A DNA stretch of 64,000 nt from Neolewinella antarctica. GTDB taxonomy: Bacteria > Bacteroidota > Bacteroidia > Chitinophagales > Saprospiraceae. The notes under the pieces were generated by a model. That model was not told the DNA's origin, did not search any database, and saw nothing but the letters and a program-made list of their open reading frames with translations. Below, in pieces: positions 17,380 through 26,684 of this stretch. The stretch lies in NCBI RefSeq assembly GCF_011927835.1, contig NZ_JAATJH010000002.1, forward strand, positions 947,915-1,011,914. Reading direction: 5' to 3'. How positions within the stretch are numbered: position 1 is the stretch's first letter; every line of letters begins with the position of its first letter. The translations under genes were made by a program, and so were the position numbers.

Positions 17380-17452
17380 GGGGGGATCTATTTTAGCTAT
17401 TTCTAATTGGGGTAACCGGACATAAACGCCGCTAGTCCGCTGTAACAAATGG

Positions 17453-20104
17453 TCAGCTTTTTTTAGCGGCTGTTTTCTGGGCGGTCACCTTTTTGGCGGG
17501 CGCCTTTTTCTTTGCCGCCGGCTTCTTTTTGGCCGCTGGTTTCTTCTTAGCTGCCGGTTTCTTCTTTGCCGCCGCTTTCTTCTTGGTTTTGAAGGCACCG
17601 GGCATCTCTTCTTCTATGTACTTCTTCACGTCTTCCAGACTCAACAGGGCGGCGTCTTCGCGGGACATGCGTTCGCCATCTTTGTCTTTAGGAATCTTGA
17701 TGCTCTTCTTCTTGAAGCGGATAAACGGTCCCCAGCGTCCTTGCTCCACGTCGATCTTCTCGTCGGTGAAGCGCTGAATGTAGCGCAGGGCTTCCTTCTC
17801 GACTTTTGCCTGGATGAGCTCGGTCATCTCGTCCTTGGATAAGTTATCGGGGTCGTAACGCTTGGGAATGTTGATGAACATGCCGTTCCATTTGAGGAAG
17901 GGGCCAAAACGGCCGGCCCCCTGCTGAACGGGTAGTTCTTGGAACGTCATTACCGGAGCATCGGCTTTCTTCTTGGCGGCCACGAGTTCCTTCGCGCGAT
18001 TCATATCCACGCTGTGTGGATCCTCGCCTTTTTCGAGACTCACGAAAGCTTCCCCCCAGCGAATGTAGGGACCATAGCGGCCGATACCGACGGCCGTTTC
18101 TTGTCCGTCGATCTCACCGAGCACCTTTGGCAGGGTGAAAAGGGGTAGGGCGGTTTCGAGGTCGATCTCCTCCATGCTCATGCCCAGGGGCAGGTTAGCG
18201 TAGCGGGGTTTTTCGTCGGGCAGTAGTTCGTCGGGGGAGCCGAGTTGGATGACCGGGCCGTTGCGGCTGAGGCGTACGAGGACGGTGCGGCCCGTCTCCG
18301 GGTGCTCGCCGAGGGTGCGCTCACCACTGACGCGCTCGGCGTTTTCGGTGGTGTCTTCAACCTTTTCGTGGAAGGGGAAGTAGAAATCCTTGAGCATCTG
18401 CGTCCAAGTAACTTTTCCTTCCGCGACCAAGTCAAACTTCTCTTCCACGTCTGCGGTGAAGTCATAATTCATGATCTCGTCGAAGTTCTCGGCGAGGAAG
18501 TCGGAGACGGCCATGCCGATGTCGGAGGCGAAGAGGCGGTTACTCACCGCTCCGGTATTCTCGGTCTTGGTTTCGGTCGTTACCTGGTTCTTCTTCAGGG
18601 TGATAACCTCGTAGGTGCGTTCCACGCCGTCGCGTGTTTCGCTCGTCACGTATCCGCGCTTCGGGTCCATGATCTTACCTACCGTTGGGGCGTAGGTAGA
18701 CGGACGGCCAATACCTAATTCTTCCAACTTTTTGATCAGGCTAGCTTGCGTGTAACGGCTGGGTGGGCGGGTGAACCGCTGGATTGCGGTCATCTCGGCG
18801 AGTGGCAGGGCCTGGCCGATGGACAATGGCGGGAGGATGCCTTCCGCCTCTTTGTCATCGTCATCGTCATCGCGGCCTTCCAAATAGACTTTCAAAAAGC
18901 CATCGAATTTGAGGACTTCTCCCTTAGCTCTCAGTTTGGCGTCGGGAACGGTAGAAACGGCGATATCAACCGTTGTCTTTTCCAACTCCGCATCCGCCAT
19001 TTGGCTGGCGATCGTCCGCTTCCAAATCAGCTCGTAGAGGCGCTTTTCGTAGCGGTCCCCCACGTTGGCCGTGTGGCGGTCGATGTAGGTGGGGCGAATG
19101 GCTTCGTGCGCCTCCTGGGCATCTTTTTTCTTGCTCTTAAAACGCCGGGTCTTGCTGTACTTGTCGCCGTACACCGACTTCACTTCCTTCTCGATGGCGG
19201 CCAGGGCTGTCTCCGAAAGGCTGATGCTGTCGGTCCGCATGTAGGTGATCAAACCGGCTTCGTAGAGCTTCTGCGCGGTCCGCATGGTGTTTTCCGGGTT
19301 CATGGATAGCTTCCGGCTCGCTTCCTGCTGCAAGGTAGAGGTCGTGAACGGGGCGGCGGGCTTACGCTTGGCCGGCTTGATGGCGATGTCCTTGATCTTG
19401 AAATCGGCACCGACACACTTGTTGAGGAAGCCTTCCGCGCTTTTCTTGTCGTTGTAGCGCGTGGGGCTTTCGGCTTTGAGTTGGACGGTTCCACCCTGCT
19501 CGTTGCGCACGGAGAAGATGGCGTTGACGCGGAAAAAGGGCGTCGTTTCGAAAGCCATGATCTCCCGCTCCCGCTCCACTACGAGCTTGACGGTTACGGA
19601 CTGAACGCGTCCGGCGCTGAGGCCAAATTTTACTTTTTTCCAGAGTACGCCGGAGAGTTCGTAGCCAACCAACCGGTCGAGGATACGGCGGGCCTGCTGG
19701 GCGTTTACGAGGTTGACGTCGACGCGCCGGGGGTTACTGATGGCCGCTTTGATCGCGGGCGGGGTGATCTCGCGGAAGACGATGCGGTTAGTCGTAGCCA
19801 CGTCGAGCTTAAGTACTTCACAAAGGTGCCAGCTGATGGCTTCCCCTTCGCGGTCTTCATCCGTCGCGAGCCAGACCGTATCGGCGGCCTTCATGGCGGC
19901 CTTGAGCTTCTGGACTTGCTTGCGCTTGTCGGGGTTAACTACGTACTTAGGCTTAAAATCTCGCTCAACGTCGACGGCTCCGTCGCCTTTATCGAGGTCA
20001 CGGATGTGGCCGTAGGAACTCTGGACGGTATAATCTTTACCAAGAATCTTCTCAATAGTTTTCGCTTTGGCCGGCGACTCGACGATCAGTAAGTTTTTTG
20101 CCAT
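17453..20104 (-). CDS. topA: DNA topoisomerase I (type IA)
   Basis: An 883-residue type IA topoisomerase that relaxes negative supercoils. The N-terminal Toprim domain (NLLIVESPAKAKTIEKILG, then the acidic WLATDEDREGEAISWH near 82-97) leads into the catalytic core with the active-site Tyr in GLITYMRTDSISL near 295. The C-terminal part carries zinc-less repeats of the type GIGRYGPYIRWG, AGRFGPFLKWNG and QGRWGPFIRFK. The last 45 residues are a basic tail of repeated AAKKKP units, like eukaryotic H1 tails, probably binding DNA without sequence specificity. Confidence 0.97.
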   Translation of the reverse strand: MAKNLLIVESPAKAKTIEKILGKDYTVQSSYGHIRDLDKGDGAVDVERDFKPKYVVNPDKRKQVQKLKAAMKAADTVWLATDEDREGEAISWHLCEVLKLDVATTNRIVFREITPPAIKAAISNPRRVDVNLVNAQQARRILDRLVGYELSGVLWKKVKFGLSAGRVQSVTVKLVVEREREIMAFETTPFFRVNAIFSVRNEQGGTVQLKAESPTRYNDKKSAEGFLNKCVGADFKIKDIAIKPAKRKPAAPFTTSTLQQEASRKLSMNPENTMRTAQKLYEAGLITYMRTDSISLSETALAAIEKEVKSVYGDKYSKTRRFKSKKKDAQEAHEAIRPTYIDRHTANVGDRYEKRLYELIWKRTIASQMADAELEKTTVDIAVSTVPDAKLRAKGEVLKFDGFLKVYLEGRDDDDDDKEAEGILPPLSIGQALPLAEMTAIQRFTRPPSRYTQASLIKKLEELGIGRPSTYAPTVGKIMDPKRGYVTSETRDGVERTYEVITLKKNQVTTETKTENTGAVSNRLFASDIGMAVSDFLAENFDEIMNYDFTADVEEKFDLVAEGKVTWTQMLKDFYFPFHEKVEDTTENAERVSGERTLGEHPETGRTVLVRLSRNGPVIQLGSPDELLPDEKPRYANLPLGMSMEEIDLETALPLFTLPKVLGEIDGQETAVGIGRYGPYIRWGEAFVSLEKGEDPHSVDMNRAKELVAAKKKADAPVMTFQELPVQQGAGRFGPFLKWNGMFINIPKRYDPDNLSKDEMTELIQAKVEKEALRYIQRFTDEKIDVEQGRWGPFIRFKKKSIKIPKDKDGERMSREDAALLSLEDVKKYIEEEMPGAFKTKKKAAAKKKPAAKKKPAAKKKPAAKKKAPAKKVTAQKTAAKKS

Positions 20105-20196
20105 GGGAGTATTCGTGCGTAGTAGTCTAAGAGTGTGAGATGTTTGTGCTAGTCCCGGCCCGCGCCCGTGCGGTGAGAACCTTTATCTGTACGGTT

Positions 20197-20733
20197 TCAG
20201 GCCGCAATAAGTTGTTGCGCGTGCTTTTTAAGATTGTCGAGGGTAGCCTGGTGGGTGATGGTTTCCTCCGGTAGGTATTCGTGCGCCGCGCTAATGGGTA
20301 AGCGGTTGGGGAGTACCCAGGCACCCATGTGGGCCAGCGTGTCGGCGAGGTGATCCATGCCCCGTAAATTGCCGGCCCGGCCGCTGGCAATACCGATCAG
20401 GGCAATCTTCTTACCCCCGAAATTCTTAGCGGTCTCGTAGACGCTCACCGCGTCTATAAACAGCTTCAGCACGCCCGGGTAACTACCGTTGTACTCCGGA
20501 ACGAAAAAGACTAGTTTATCCGCTTCAATGACGAAACGCTGCTGTAGACTCAAAAAAGTCGACGACATCTGGCTCGGGTCGTACATCTCCTGGGTGAAGT
20601 CTTCCGCGTTGAGCAAAGCGAGGTCGAGTAACTGCGCGTCCTGGCCAGACTGCTTAATAATGTCCGTGAAGTGGGCGGCGTACTTGAGCGTAAGGCTGCC
20701 CGAGCGGTTGGTTCCGGAGACGACTGTGATCAT
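20197..20733 (-). CDS. NADPH-dependent FMN reductase
   Basis: A 178-residue flavodoxin-like protein. The FMN phosphate loop SGTNRSGSLTLKYA is at residues 6-19, and VFFVPEYNGSYPGVLKLFID near 75-94 is the classic FMN-reductase motif, followed by GIASGRAGNLRG near 115. The start at 20733 (MITVVSGTNRSG) is the family-like one; the longer frame adds 28 unrelated residues. It would reduce FMN or quinones with NAD(P)H in the cytoplasm. Confidence 0.92.
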   Translation of the reverse strand: MITVVSGTNRSGSLTLKYAAHFTDIIKQSGQDAQLLDLALLNAEDFTQEMYDPSQMSSTFLSLQQRFVIEADKLVFFVPEYNGSYPGVLKLFIDAVSVYETAKNFGGKKIALIGIASGRAGNLRGMDHLADTLAHMGAWVLPNRLPISAAHEYLPEETITHQATLDNLKKHAQQLIAA

Positions 20734-20838
20734 GAGGTGGGGGGCTTTGGGGGAAGAAGGAAGGTTACGGAGCGTATCCGTGGACCATTCGGGGCTAGAT
20801 AAGCACGCCGGCCCCAATAAGTTCAGCCGGGCGGGTAT

Positions 20839-21585
20839 TTACCGGGGGCTGACCGTCCCGTTCTCCTGGGCGGAAATAACGTCTTCGTCCTGGCGGAGGT
20901 ACTGCAAAAGCTCGTCCGCGGCCATCAGGTTAGGGTTGGTGGTGATGAGGTAGTACTGAGTGTTTGGTGTAATTTGCTCCTTGAGCGCCACACCCTGCCT
21001 GCCGTACTTAGCTAACCAGGTACCCGCGACCACGCCCTCCCGCAAGTGCACGATAATTTCTTCCTTCTCATTGGCACCAGTCGCCTTCTTTCCACCCGGC
21101 AGCTCCGTTGATATCTGCCGGTAGCCGGGTTGTTGCGCTAACTCCTGCAACCGATCGGCGAGCCGACGCAGCTCGGGCGAGGCTTCCTCCTTGAACGAAA
21201 TTGGGTAGGCCGCCTGCTCCCCGTCGTACCAAGTGATGGTTTGGGTGGGCGCGTCCGGCAACCGACTGGGGAAAGTGGCGGGGTATTCGCGGAAATTAAT
21301 CTGGCTCAAGCTATCCAAGAAGGAAGTGATGGCCCGCCGATCGTCGTTCTTGTGCCAGACGCCGGGGCGCTCCGTAAATCGCTCGCCCCGAAACACGAGC
21401 AACCCGTTGTTGTAGACATCGAGTTCGTACACCTCACAGCTACCAAAACAGGCATCCTGCCGGTAAGTGATGCGTAGGTTTTCTGGCTTAGCGCCGCTAA
21501 ATTGAGGCCCGAGATAAGCGGTGGGGTCACAGCTCGACGAACTAGTCACGATAATAATGGCGGCAAACAATAACGCAAAACGCAT
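20839..21585 (-). CDS. DUF6438-type lipoprotein
   Basis: A 248-residue lipoprotein: signal MRFALLFAAIIIVTSSSSC, with Cys19 as the lipidation site. The segment RITYRQDACFGSCEVYELDVYNNGLLVFRGE is the hallmark of DUF6438 proteins, with the CFGSC pair conserved. The C-terminal 80 residues (VHLREGVVAGTWLAKYGRQGVALKEQ) form a second small domain seen in some members. Periplasm or outer-membrane location is expected; function unknown. Confidence 0.75.
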   Translation of the reverse strand: MRFALLFAAIIIVTSSSSCDPTAYLGPQFSGAKPENLRITYRQDACFGSCEVYELDVYNNGLLVFRGERFTERPGVWHKNDDRRAITSFLDSLSQINFREYPATFPSRLPDAPTQTITWYDGEQAAYPISFKEEASPELRRLADRLQELAQQPGYRQISTELPGGKKATGANEKEEIIVHLREGVVAGTWLAKYGRQGVALKEQITPNTQYYLITTNPNLMAADELLQYLRQDEDVISAQENGTVSPR

Positions 21586-21627
21586 GGGGAGAGAGCTTTA
21601 TAATTGATTTTGTAGGCAAGGAAGACG

Positions 21628-22605
21628 TTACTCCACCACCGTTACCATGATGTCCAGCCGGCGGTTGGCCGCGCGGCCGACTTCCGTGGAGGAATCCGTG
21701 ACGGGCGCGTAAAAGCCTTTCCCGGCCGCGGCAATTTTCCCGGGGTTGATGCCGGAGTCGATCAATTGTTGGACGACGCTGATCGCCTTATCCGTGCTGT
21801 CCTCAAAGGCCGCCAGCGCGTCGTTGTTGCTACCGTCGGCGTGCCCGATTACGGTAATTTCACTGCGGGGGTAGTCGCGTAGCGCAGCGGCCAGGCGGCC
21901 CATCAGCGCCGATCCCTCGGGGCTCATCGAGTAGCCATCGGTGGTCAGTAGACCTTCGGCGAGCGTGATTTGCAGGCGACCGTTGCCGGCCGGCGCGATG
22001 ATGTAGGACCCCGCCGGCAGGTAATTCAGCAACTGGTTCATCTCGCTGCGCATGGCGTTCATCTTCAGGGCGGCGTCCTGCTGGGTGGTAAACGCCGGGC
22101 GGGCGTTGCCACCGGCGACGCGGTTGTAACCGGTTGGTTGGGCCGCGTCGGCTTGGTTGGTGCCGTCGATGCGGGCCAATTCTGCCTCCCGGGCCTGCAC
22201 GGAGATTTCCATCTCCCGAATTTCGGATTCCCGGCGGCTCACCTCCATGGTACGCTCGGCGAGTGTTTGTTGGAGCCCCGTCACTTCTTCCCCCGTGTTG
22301 GTGAGGAGTTTCTGGTTCTGGGCGAGCAGGGTTTCGTAGTTTTTTGATAAAGATTGGTAGCTGGAGTTCAGCGCCTGGTTGGTCGCCACGACGGATTCCA
22401 GTTGGCGGATGAGGTTGTCCGACTCCAGGTCGGCGTTCTCCACTTCGCTGTAAGTATTGAGTGCCTTCACGTCGGCGAGGCTATCGGCTTCGACGGTCTT
22501 GTTGCGGTAGTAATCACGCTCGATGGTGAGGGCGTCGTACTGATCTTTCGGGACGCAGGAAAAAAACAGGCACAGGGCGGCGGGTAGGAGCAAAAGTTTC
22601 TTCAC
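21628..22605 (-). CDS. OmpA-family lipoprotein with coiled coil
   Basis: A 325-residue protein starting with GTG at 22605. Lipoprotein signal MKKLLLLPAALCLFFSC, then about 150 residues of heptad-rich coiled coil (ATNQALNSSYQSLSKNYETLL and RTMEVSRRESEIREMEISV), then a C-terminal OmpA domain that binds peptidoglycan: TVIGHADGSNNDALAAFE, IDSGINPGKIAAAGKG and NRRLDIMVTVVE. It would tie the outer membrane to the cell wall. It lies next to rlpA, another wall-associated gene. Confidence 0.9.
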   Translation of the reverse strand: MKKLLLLPAALCLFFSCVPKDQYDALTIERDYYRNKTVEADSLADVKALNTYSEVENADLESDNLIRQLESVVATNQALNSSYQSLSKNYETLLAQNQKLLTNTGEEVTGLQQTLAERTMEVSRRESEIREMEISVQAREAELARIDGTNQADAAQPTGYNRVAGGNARPAFTTQQDAALKMNAMRSEMNQLLNYLPAGSYIIAPAGNGRLQITLAEGLLTTDGYSMSPEGSALMGRLAAALRDYPRSEITVIGHADGSNNDALAAFEDSTDKAISVVQQLIDSGINPGKIAAAGKGFYAPVTDSSTEVGRAANRRLDIMVTVVE

Positions 22606-22694
22606 GGTAGTAATATTTAGGCGGATGGACCACTGGGCATAAAAGCGGGACGGGGCGGCAGATGTTTAGGTGGCACTGATGGCTGGCCACGCAG

Positions 22695-23639
22695 CTACTT
22701 CAGGGTGACCGTGAAGCCCGCCATGGCGTAGCGTTTTTTCAAATCGCTCGCGTAGCGCTTGGCGGAGTCCGCCGACTCAAACGGACCGAGCAGGACCTTA
22801 TATAAAGAGGCACCAGCCTCGGTCACTCGTTCGAGCAGTACGTCGTCAAACCATTTGCCCTGCAGTTCGGTGACTTTGTCCATGGCCCCTTCGAGGTCGC
22901 GGAAGCTGCCAACCTGCACGGCGAAGTTGCCGGCCGGTTTTTTGCTCAGGGCAATTTTGTAGACACCGGGGGCGAAGTCGGTCGCCATTTTGGGGCGGGT
23001 GGCCGAACTGGGTACGGGGACGCGGGGGGCTGGCGTCGCTACGGCTACGATTTTTATGGGCGCGGGCGCGGGTGCAGTAGGGATCGTCGTAACGGCAACG
23101 GCCGGCTCGGGGGCTGGCTCCGGCGCGGCAGCGGGTTTAACCGGCGTAGTTGTTTTTTCCCGGATCACGGGAGCGGGTGGGTCCGGCGATGCCTTATCGA
23201 CCACCACGACCGGTCGATCAACTACCGGATCGGGTTCGGCCGTAGTGACGACCTCGCGATCGGCGGGCTCGTCACTCTTCAGCGAGACTAGCGTCACTTC
23301 GACGGGGGCGGTGACCAGCCCGATCAGCCCCAGGCCTTCCGCAGCGCGCTCACTCACTTCGATCACCCGGCCACGGATGAAGGGCCCCTTATCGATGATA
23401 CGCACCCGGACGGCCTTGCCGTTGTCCAGGTTTTTTACCTCTACGGTACTGTTGACCGGGAAGGTCTTGTGCGCCGCGACCATGTCGTTGCGGTTGTAGA
23501 TCAAGTCATAGGCAGTCTCCGCACCGTCGTATTCCCGGCTGTAGTAGCTGGCTAGGCCGTTCTCGGTGTCGCCGATAAGTTGGGCGGGGAGGGTAGTGGC
23601 GATGAAAAGGAGGGGTAACAGGCTTAGTAGATTCTTCAT
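22695..23639 (-). CDS. rlpA: RlpA-like protein with SPOR domain
   Basis: A 314-residue exported protein: signal peptide ending TLPAQ, then a double-psi beta barrel typical of RlpA (GLASYYSREYDGAETAYD, FPVNSTVEVKNLDNGKAV and VRIIDKGPFIRGRVIEVSERAA), a Pro/Ala-rich linker of about 100 residues, and a C-terminal SPOR domain (FAVQVGSFRDLEGAMDKV) that binds denuded septal peptidoglycan. Start at 23639 chosen from the signal peptide. One dispersed GC-rich motif falls in the linker, encoding APAPAPI. Confidence 0.92.
   Translation of the reverse strand: MKNLLSLLPLLFIATTLPAQLIGDTENGLASYYSREYDGAETAYDLIYNRNDMVAAHKTFPVNSTVEVKNLDNGKAVRVRIIDKGPFIRGRVIEVSERAAEGLGLIGLVTAPVEVTLVSLKSDEPADREVVTTAEPDPVVDRPVVVVDKASPDPPAPVIREKTTTPVKPAAAPEPAPEPAVAVTTIPTAPAPAPIKIVAVATPAPRVPVPSSATRPKMATDFAPGVYKIALSKKPAGNFAVQVGSFRDLEGAMDKVTELQGKWFDDVLLERVTEAGASLYKVLLGPFESADSAKRYASDLKKRYAMAGFTVTLK
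23058..23075 (+). repeat. GC-rich motif copy inside rlpA
   Basis: GCGCGGGCGCGGGTGC, one mismatch from the core, within the Pro/Ala linker. Because that linker is low-complexity GC-rich coding DNA, chance resemblance is possible here. Confidence 0.4.
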
Positions 23640-23710
23640 GTTAGGTGGAGTTGCGGCCAGCAAAGGTAGGGGCTCGCCCGGTGGTTCGTGGCTCCTTCCG
23701 TAAATACCCG

Positions 23711-23728
23711 GCATCTACGACCGCGCCC
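23711..23728 (-). repeat. GC-rich motif, variant form
   Basis: GCATCTACGACCGCGCCC in the gap between rlpA and the response regulator. An almost identical variant (GCATCTACGTCCGCGCCC) is at 43564-43581, which suggests a subfamily rather than random decay. Confidence 0.6.
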
Positions 23729-23760
23729 GTTGCCTCCGACCCCTGCGCCATTGATGTTAA

Positions 23761-24174
23761 TTAAATGGACGCGAAATAGTCGTCCAAAATTCGGTTCAGC
23801 TCGGTAATCATCAGCGGCTTTTGTTGGAAAGAGCTAATCTCCTTGATTGACTGCGCCCGGCTTCGGTCGTCGGGGTTAAGGGAAGTGGTGAGCATCACGA
23901 TGACGATGCCACCCCGCTGCTCCAGGGGTAACTCCCGGTAAGCTTGGAGAAATTCCCAGCCCGTCATGCCCGGCATGTTGATGTCGAGAAAGATGAGGTC
24001 GGGCTTGGGGTAATCGGCCGATTTATCACTCGTGGTCAAATAGTCGAGCGCCCTGAGGGCACTGGTAACGGCCCGCACGGACAGAATCCGGCCCGATTTT
24101 CTGAGCACGCGGGTGTGTAAAAAATTCGTCGCCTCGTTATCATCGATCAGCAGAACGGTCGGTTGGAAGGGCAT
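23761..24174 (-). CDS. single-domain response regulator
   Basis: A 137-residue CheY-like receiver with no output domain. The acidic pocket is LLIDDNEATNF at residues 8-18, the phospho-acceptor Asp is in IFLDINMPGMTG near 62, and the Thr and Lys switch residues are in MLTTSLNPDD and FQQKPL. Start at 24174 (MPFQPTVLLIDDN). It is divergent from a PAS histidine kinase with 138 bases between the start codons, so the two likely form one signalling pair controlled from a shared promoter region. Such regulators are common partners of phytochrome-like kinases. Confidence 0.9.
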   Translation of the reverse strand: MPFQPTVLLIDDNEATNFLHTRVLRKSGRILSVRAVTSALRALDYLTTSDKSADYPKPDLIFLDINMPGMTGWEFLQAYRELPLEQRGGIVIVMLTTSLNPDDRSRAQSIKEISSFQQKPLMITELNRILDDYFASI

Positions 24175-24312
24175 AACGAATGGGTCAGTGGGGTGGGGGC
24201 AAATTAAACTTACCTTTAGCCAGCGCGAAGCTAAAGCCGGGCCAGAAGGTCGGTGTGGTCTCGCCAAGCTTACAGCGTTATTCAAACCCTTGTTCGCGCT
24301 AACTCAGTCGAA

Positions 24313-25809
24313 ATGCACTATTTACAACGAGAATTTGCGGAACGCACCAAGTCGGGCGGCACGGTTCTTGGGCTGTTACAGTCTTCCGCCCTGGACGGCC
24401 TCTGGTACCTCGACCTGGAAGACCGCGCGCAAGAATGGAGGAATAACCAGTTCTGGCGCGCCCTCGGTTACGATCCCGCGGTTTTACCGTTGCTGCCCAC
24501 CGGGCCGGGCCTCACCAATGCGGATGATCAGGCCGAATCGACCCGGCGCATCGACGCCCACCTTGCCGACCCGGGTACGCCATACGATCAAGTCCTGCGC
24601 TACCGTCACCAAGACGGCCGCACCGTTCACCTACGCCGCCGCGGGGCGGTGTTGCGTGACGACAAAGGAAATGCCACCCGGATGCTCGGCACGCACACCG
24701 ACGTCACGCACGAAAGAGAAACCGAAGCACTCCTTAAAAGTAGCCAGCAAGCGGCGCGGATCGGAACCTGGTCCGTCGACCTACGCGGCGGCAGCATCCA
24801 CTGGGATGAAATGACGAAGGAAATTCACCAAGTGAGCGCCGACTTTGTGCCGCAACTATCCGAGGCAATGAATTTTTACAAGGCCGGTACGAGCCGGGAA
24901 ACCATCGCCAGGCTATTCGACCGGGCCGTCCGTGAGGGTGAGTCTTTCGATACCGAATTGCAGTTGGTCACGGCGGAGGGTAACGACATCTGGGTTCGCT
25001 CGATCGGGCAGCCGGAGATGAAAGACGGTGAGTGTATCCGCGTCCACGGCATCTTTCAGGACATCAACCTGCGCCGACGCGAGGAAGAACGGGTGATCAA
25101 TTATTCCATTCTCGACGCCAAAAGTAAGGAGATGGAACAATTCGCCTACATCGCTTCCCACGATTTACGCGAACCCCTCCTCACCATCGAAGGATTTTTG
25201 GAGGTCATCCGGGAAGACTTTGCGGAGACACTACCGGTTGAGGTCATGTCTTACATGCGGACGATTACCGGGGCAACCAAACGGATGGACGAACTCATCA
25301 AGGGGCTCCTCGATTACTCCCGCCTGAGCGCGATCAAGCAACTGCAGGAGGTGAACTTGAAAGAACTCTTCGAGATCGTCATGACCGACCTCAATTCAGC
25401 GATGAGCGGCGTTAACATCGAATTTTCGTACACCGATCTACCCCTCGTCATGGGTTATCCGCTGGAACTGAAAGTACTGTTTCAGAACCTGGTGGGCAAC
25501 GCCATCAAGTACCGCCGCGTGGATGAGCGACTGATGATCAGCGCAACCTGTGCCGACACCGAACTGGGCTGGCAAATCAACATCAAGGACAACGGAATCG
25601 GCATCGCACAAAAAGACTTGACCACTATTTTCAAGCTATACCGCCAACTCCACGGCAAGGGCAAGTACACCGGCAACGGCATCGGACTGGCTAATTGCAT
25701 GAAAATCGTGGAACTGCACGGCGGCGATATTTGGGTGGAGTCAGAACTGGGGCAGGGCTCCACGTTTCACTTCACGATCCTTACGCGGGAAGAATTGGAG
25801 GAAGGGTAA
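24313..25809 (+). CDS. PAS-domain sensor histidine kinase
   Basis: A 498-residue cytoplasmic kinase without membrane segments. Two PAS domains (about 20-125, ending TDVTHERETEAL, and about 135-255, ending FQDINLRRREEE) precede a HisKA dimerisation helix with FAYIASHDLREPLLTIEGF, phospho-His near 283, and an ATPase domain with LFQNLVGNAIKY (N box), IKDNGIGIA (G1) and GNGIGLANCMKIV (G2). The start at 24313 (MHYLQREFAER) is chosen over an in-frame ATG 60 bases upstream with a non-family extension. Probable partner: the divergent receiver protein. Signal unknown. Confidence 0.92.
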   Translation: MHYLQREFAERTKSGGTVLGLLQSSALDGLWYLDLEDRAQEWRNNQFWRALGYDPAVLPLLPTGPGLTNADDQAESTRRIDAHLADPGTPYDQVLRYRHQDGRTVHLRRRGAVLRDDKGNATRMLGTHTDVTHERETEALLKSSQQAARIGTWSVDLRGGSIHWDEMTKEIHQVSADFVPQLSEAMNFYKAGTSRETIARLFDRAVREGESFDTELQLVTAEGNDIWVRSIGQPEMKDGECIRVHGIFQDINLRRREEERVINYSILDAKSKEMEQFAYIASHDLREPLLTIEGFLEVIREDFAETLPVEVMSYMRTITGATKRMDELIKGLLDYSRLSAIKQLQEVNLKELFEIVMTDLNSAMSGVNIEFSYTDLPLVMGYPLELKVLFQNLVGNAIKYRRVDERLMISATCADTELGWQINIKDNGIGIAQKDLTTIFKLYRQLHGKGKYTGNGIGLANCMKIVELHGGDIWVESELGQGSTFHFTILTREELEEG

Positions 25810-25960
25810 GTATATTAAAGCCGGATTTTACGTGTAGTTAAAAGCGGGTGCGGGTTAAGCGTAGCGGTCCACGAAACGTACCACAGTTCAGACGTAAACG
25901 GCTGGGTTGGGCCAGCTTCGCAGATAGCTGATTTCTGCATCAATATGCTGAGAAAGAGGT

Positions 25961-25977
25961 GGCGCGGACGCGGGTGC
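25961..25977 (+). repeat. dispersed GC-rich motif, exact core
   Basis: GCGCGGACGCGGGTGC, exact, in the 293-base gap between the histidine kinase and the YeeE/YedE gene. Nothing else is recognisable in the gap apart from a weaker GCGGGTGCGGGT near 25844. Confidence 0.8.
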
Positions 25978-26102
25978 CCGATAAGTGAAGGCGGAGCAAA
26001 ATATTATATGAAGGTTTCATCATCCATTTTTGAGTTGGTGGTGTTCCGTCGTGGTTAATGAGCCCGGCCGTGCTAGTGCACCCGGTTAACCGACCACAAC
26101 GT

Positions 26103-26681
26103 ATGTACGATTTAATCGCCGGCCCCTGGCACTGGGCCGTCAGCGGCTTCCTCATCGCCCAGGTGATGTTCGCCCTGCTCTACGCCGGCAAGAGTTTTGG
26201 CGTCTCCGCTAATTTGCGCACGATGTGTACCATCGCCGGCGCGGAAAAGTATTCCGATTTCTTCAGGATCGACTGGCGCGAGCAGCGCTGGAACTTACTG
26301 TTCATCGCCGGCGCGGTGATTGGCGGCTTTATCGCCTACCACCTCGTTCCTAACCCGGAGCCCGTGCAAATCTCAGAAGCGACGATTACTCACCTGCGGT
26401 CCATTGGTATCGAATCACCGGCCGCAACGAGCACCGGCGGCTTCGTACCCGACTCTCTGTTTGCTCCGGAAAATTTCCTTACGCTGCGTAACCTCATCGC
26501 GCTCGTGCTCGGTGGGTTCCTGATCGGCTTCGGGACGCGGTGGGCGGGCGGTTGTACTTCCGGCCACGCCATTTCGGGTCTGTCCAATCTCCAGCTACCC
26601 TCGCTGATTGCCGTCATCGGTTTTTTCATCGGCGGGCTCCTCATGAGCTGGGTGCTCCTTCCCATCATCGTACAATTGTAA
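26103..26681 (+). CDS. YeeE/YedE-family transporter, first half
   Basis: A 192-residue membrane protein with four to five hydrophobic segments. The N-terminus (GPWHWAVSGFLIAQVMFALL) and LRTMCTIAG near 40 are typical of YeeE/YedE sulfur-compound transporters. The conserved Cys-containing pore motif RWAGGCTSGHAISGL lies near 145-160. In the classical fold one chain carries two such halves; here the second is a separate gene 3 bases downstream. Start at 26103 fits the family; an upstream in-frame ATG at 26058 adds 15 unlikely residues. Proposed role: thiosulfate or related sulfur uptake. Confidence 0.88.
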   Translation: MYDLIAGPWHWAVSGFLIAQVMFALLYAGKSFGVSANLRTMCTIAGAEKYSDFFRIDWREQRWNLLFIAGAVIGGFIAYHLVPNPEPVQISEATITHLRSIGIESPAATSTGGFVPDSLFAPENFLTLRNLIALVLGGFLIGFGTRWAGGCTSGHAISGLSNLQLPSLIAVIGFFIGGLLMSWVLLPIIVQL

Positions 26682-26684
26682 GCC

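Noticed and set aside
18746-19309. Plus-strand frame across topA
   Set aside because: Shadow of the topA coding frame produced by high GC.
24174-24313. Defined promoter between response regulator and kinase
   Set aside because: A shared control region is likely, but no convincing -33/-7 pair was visible.
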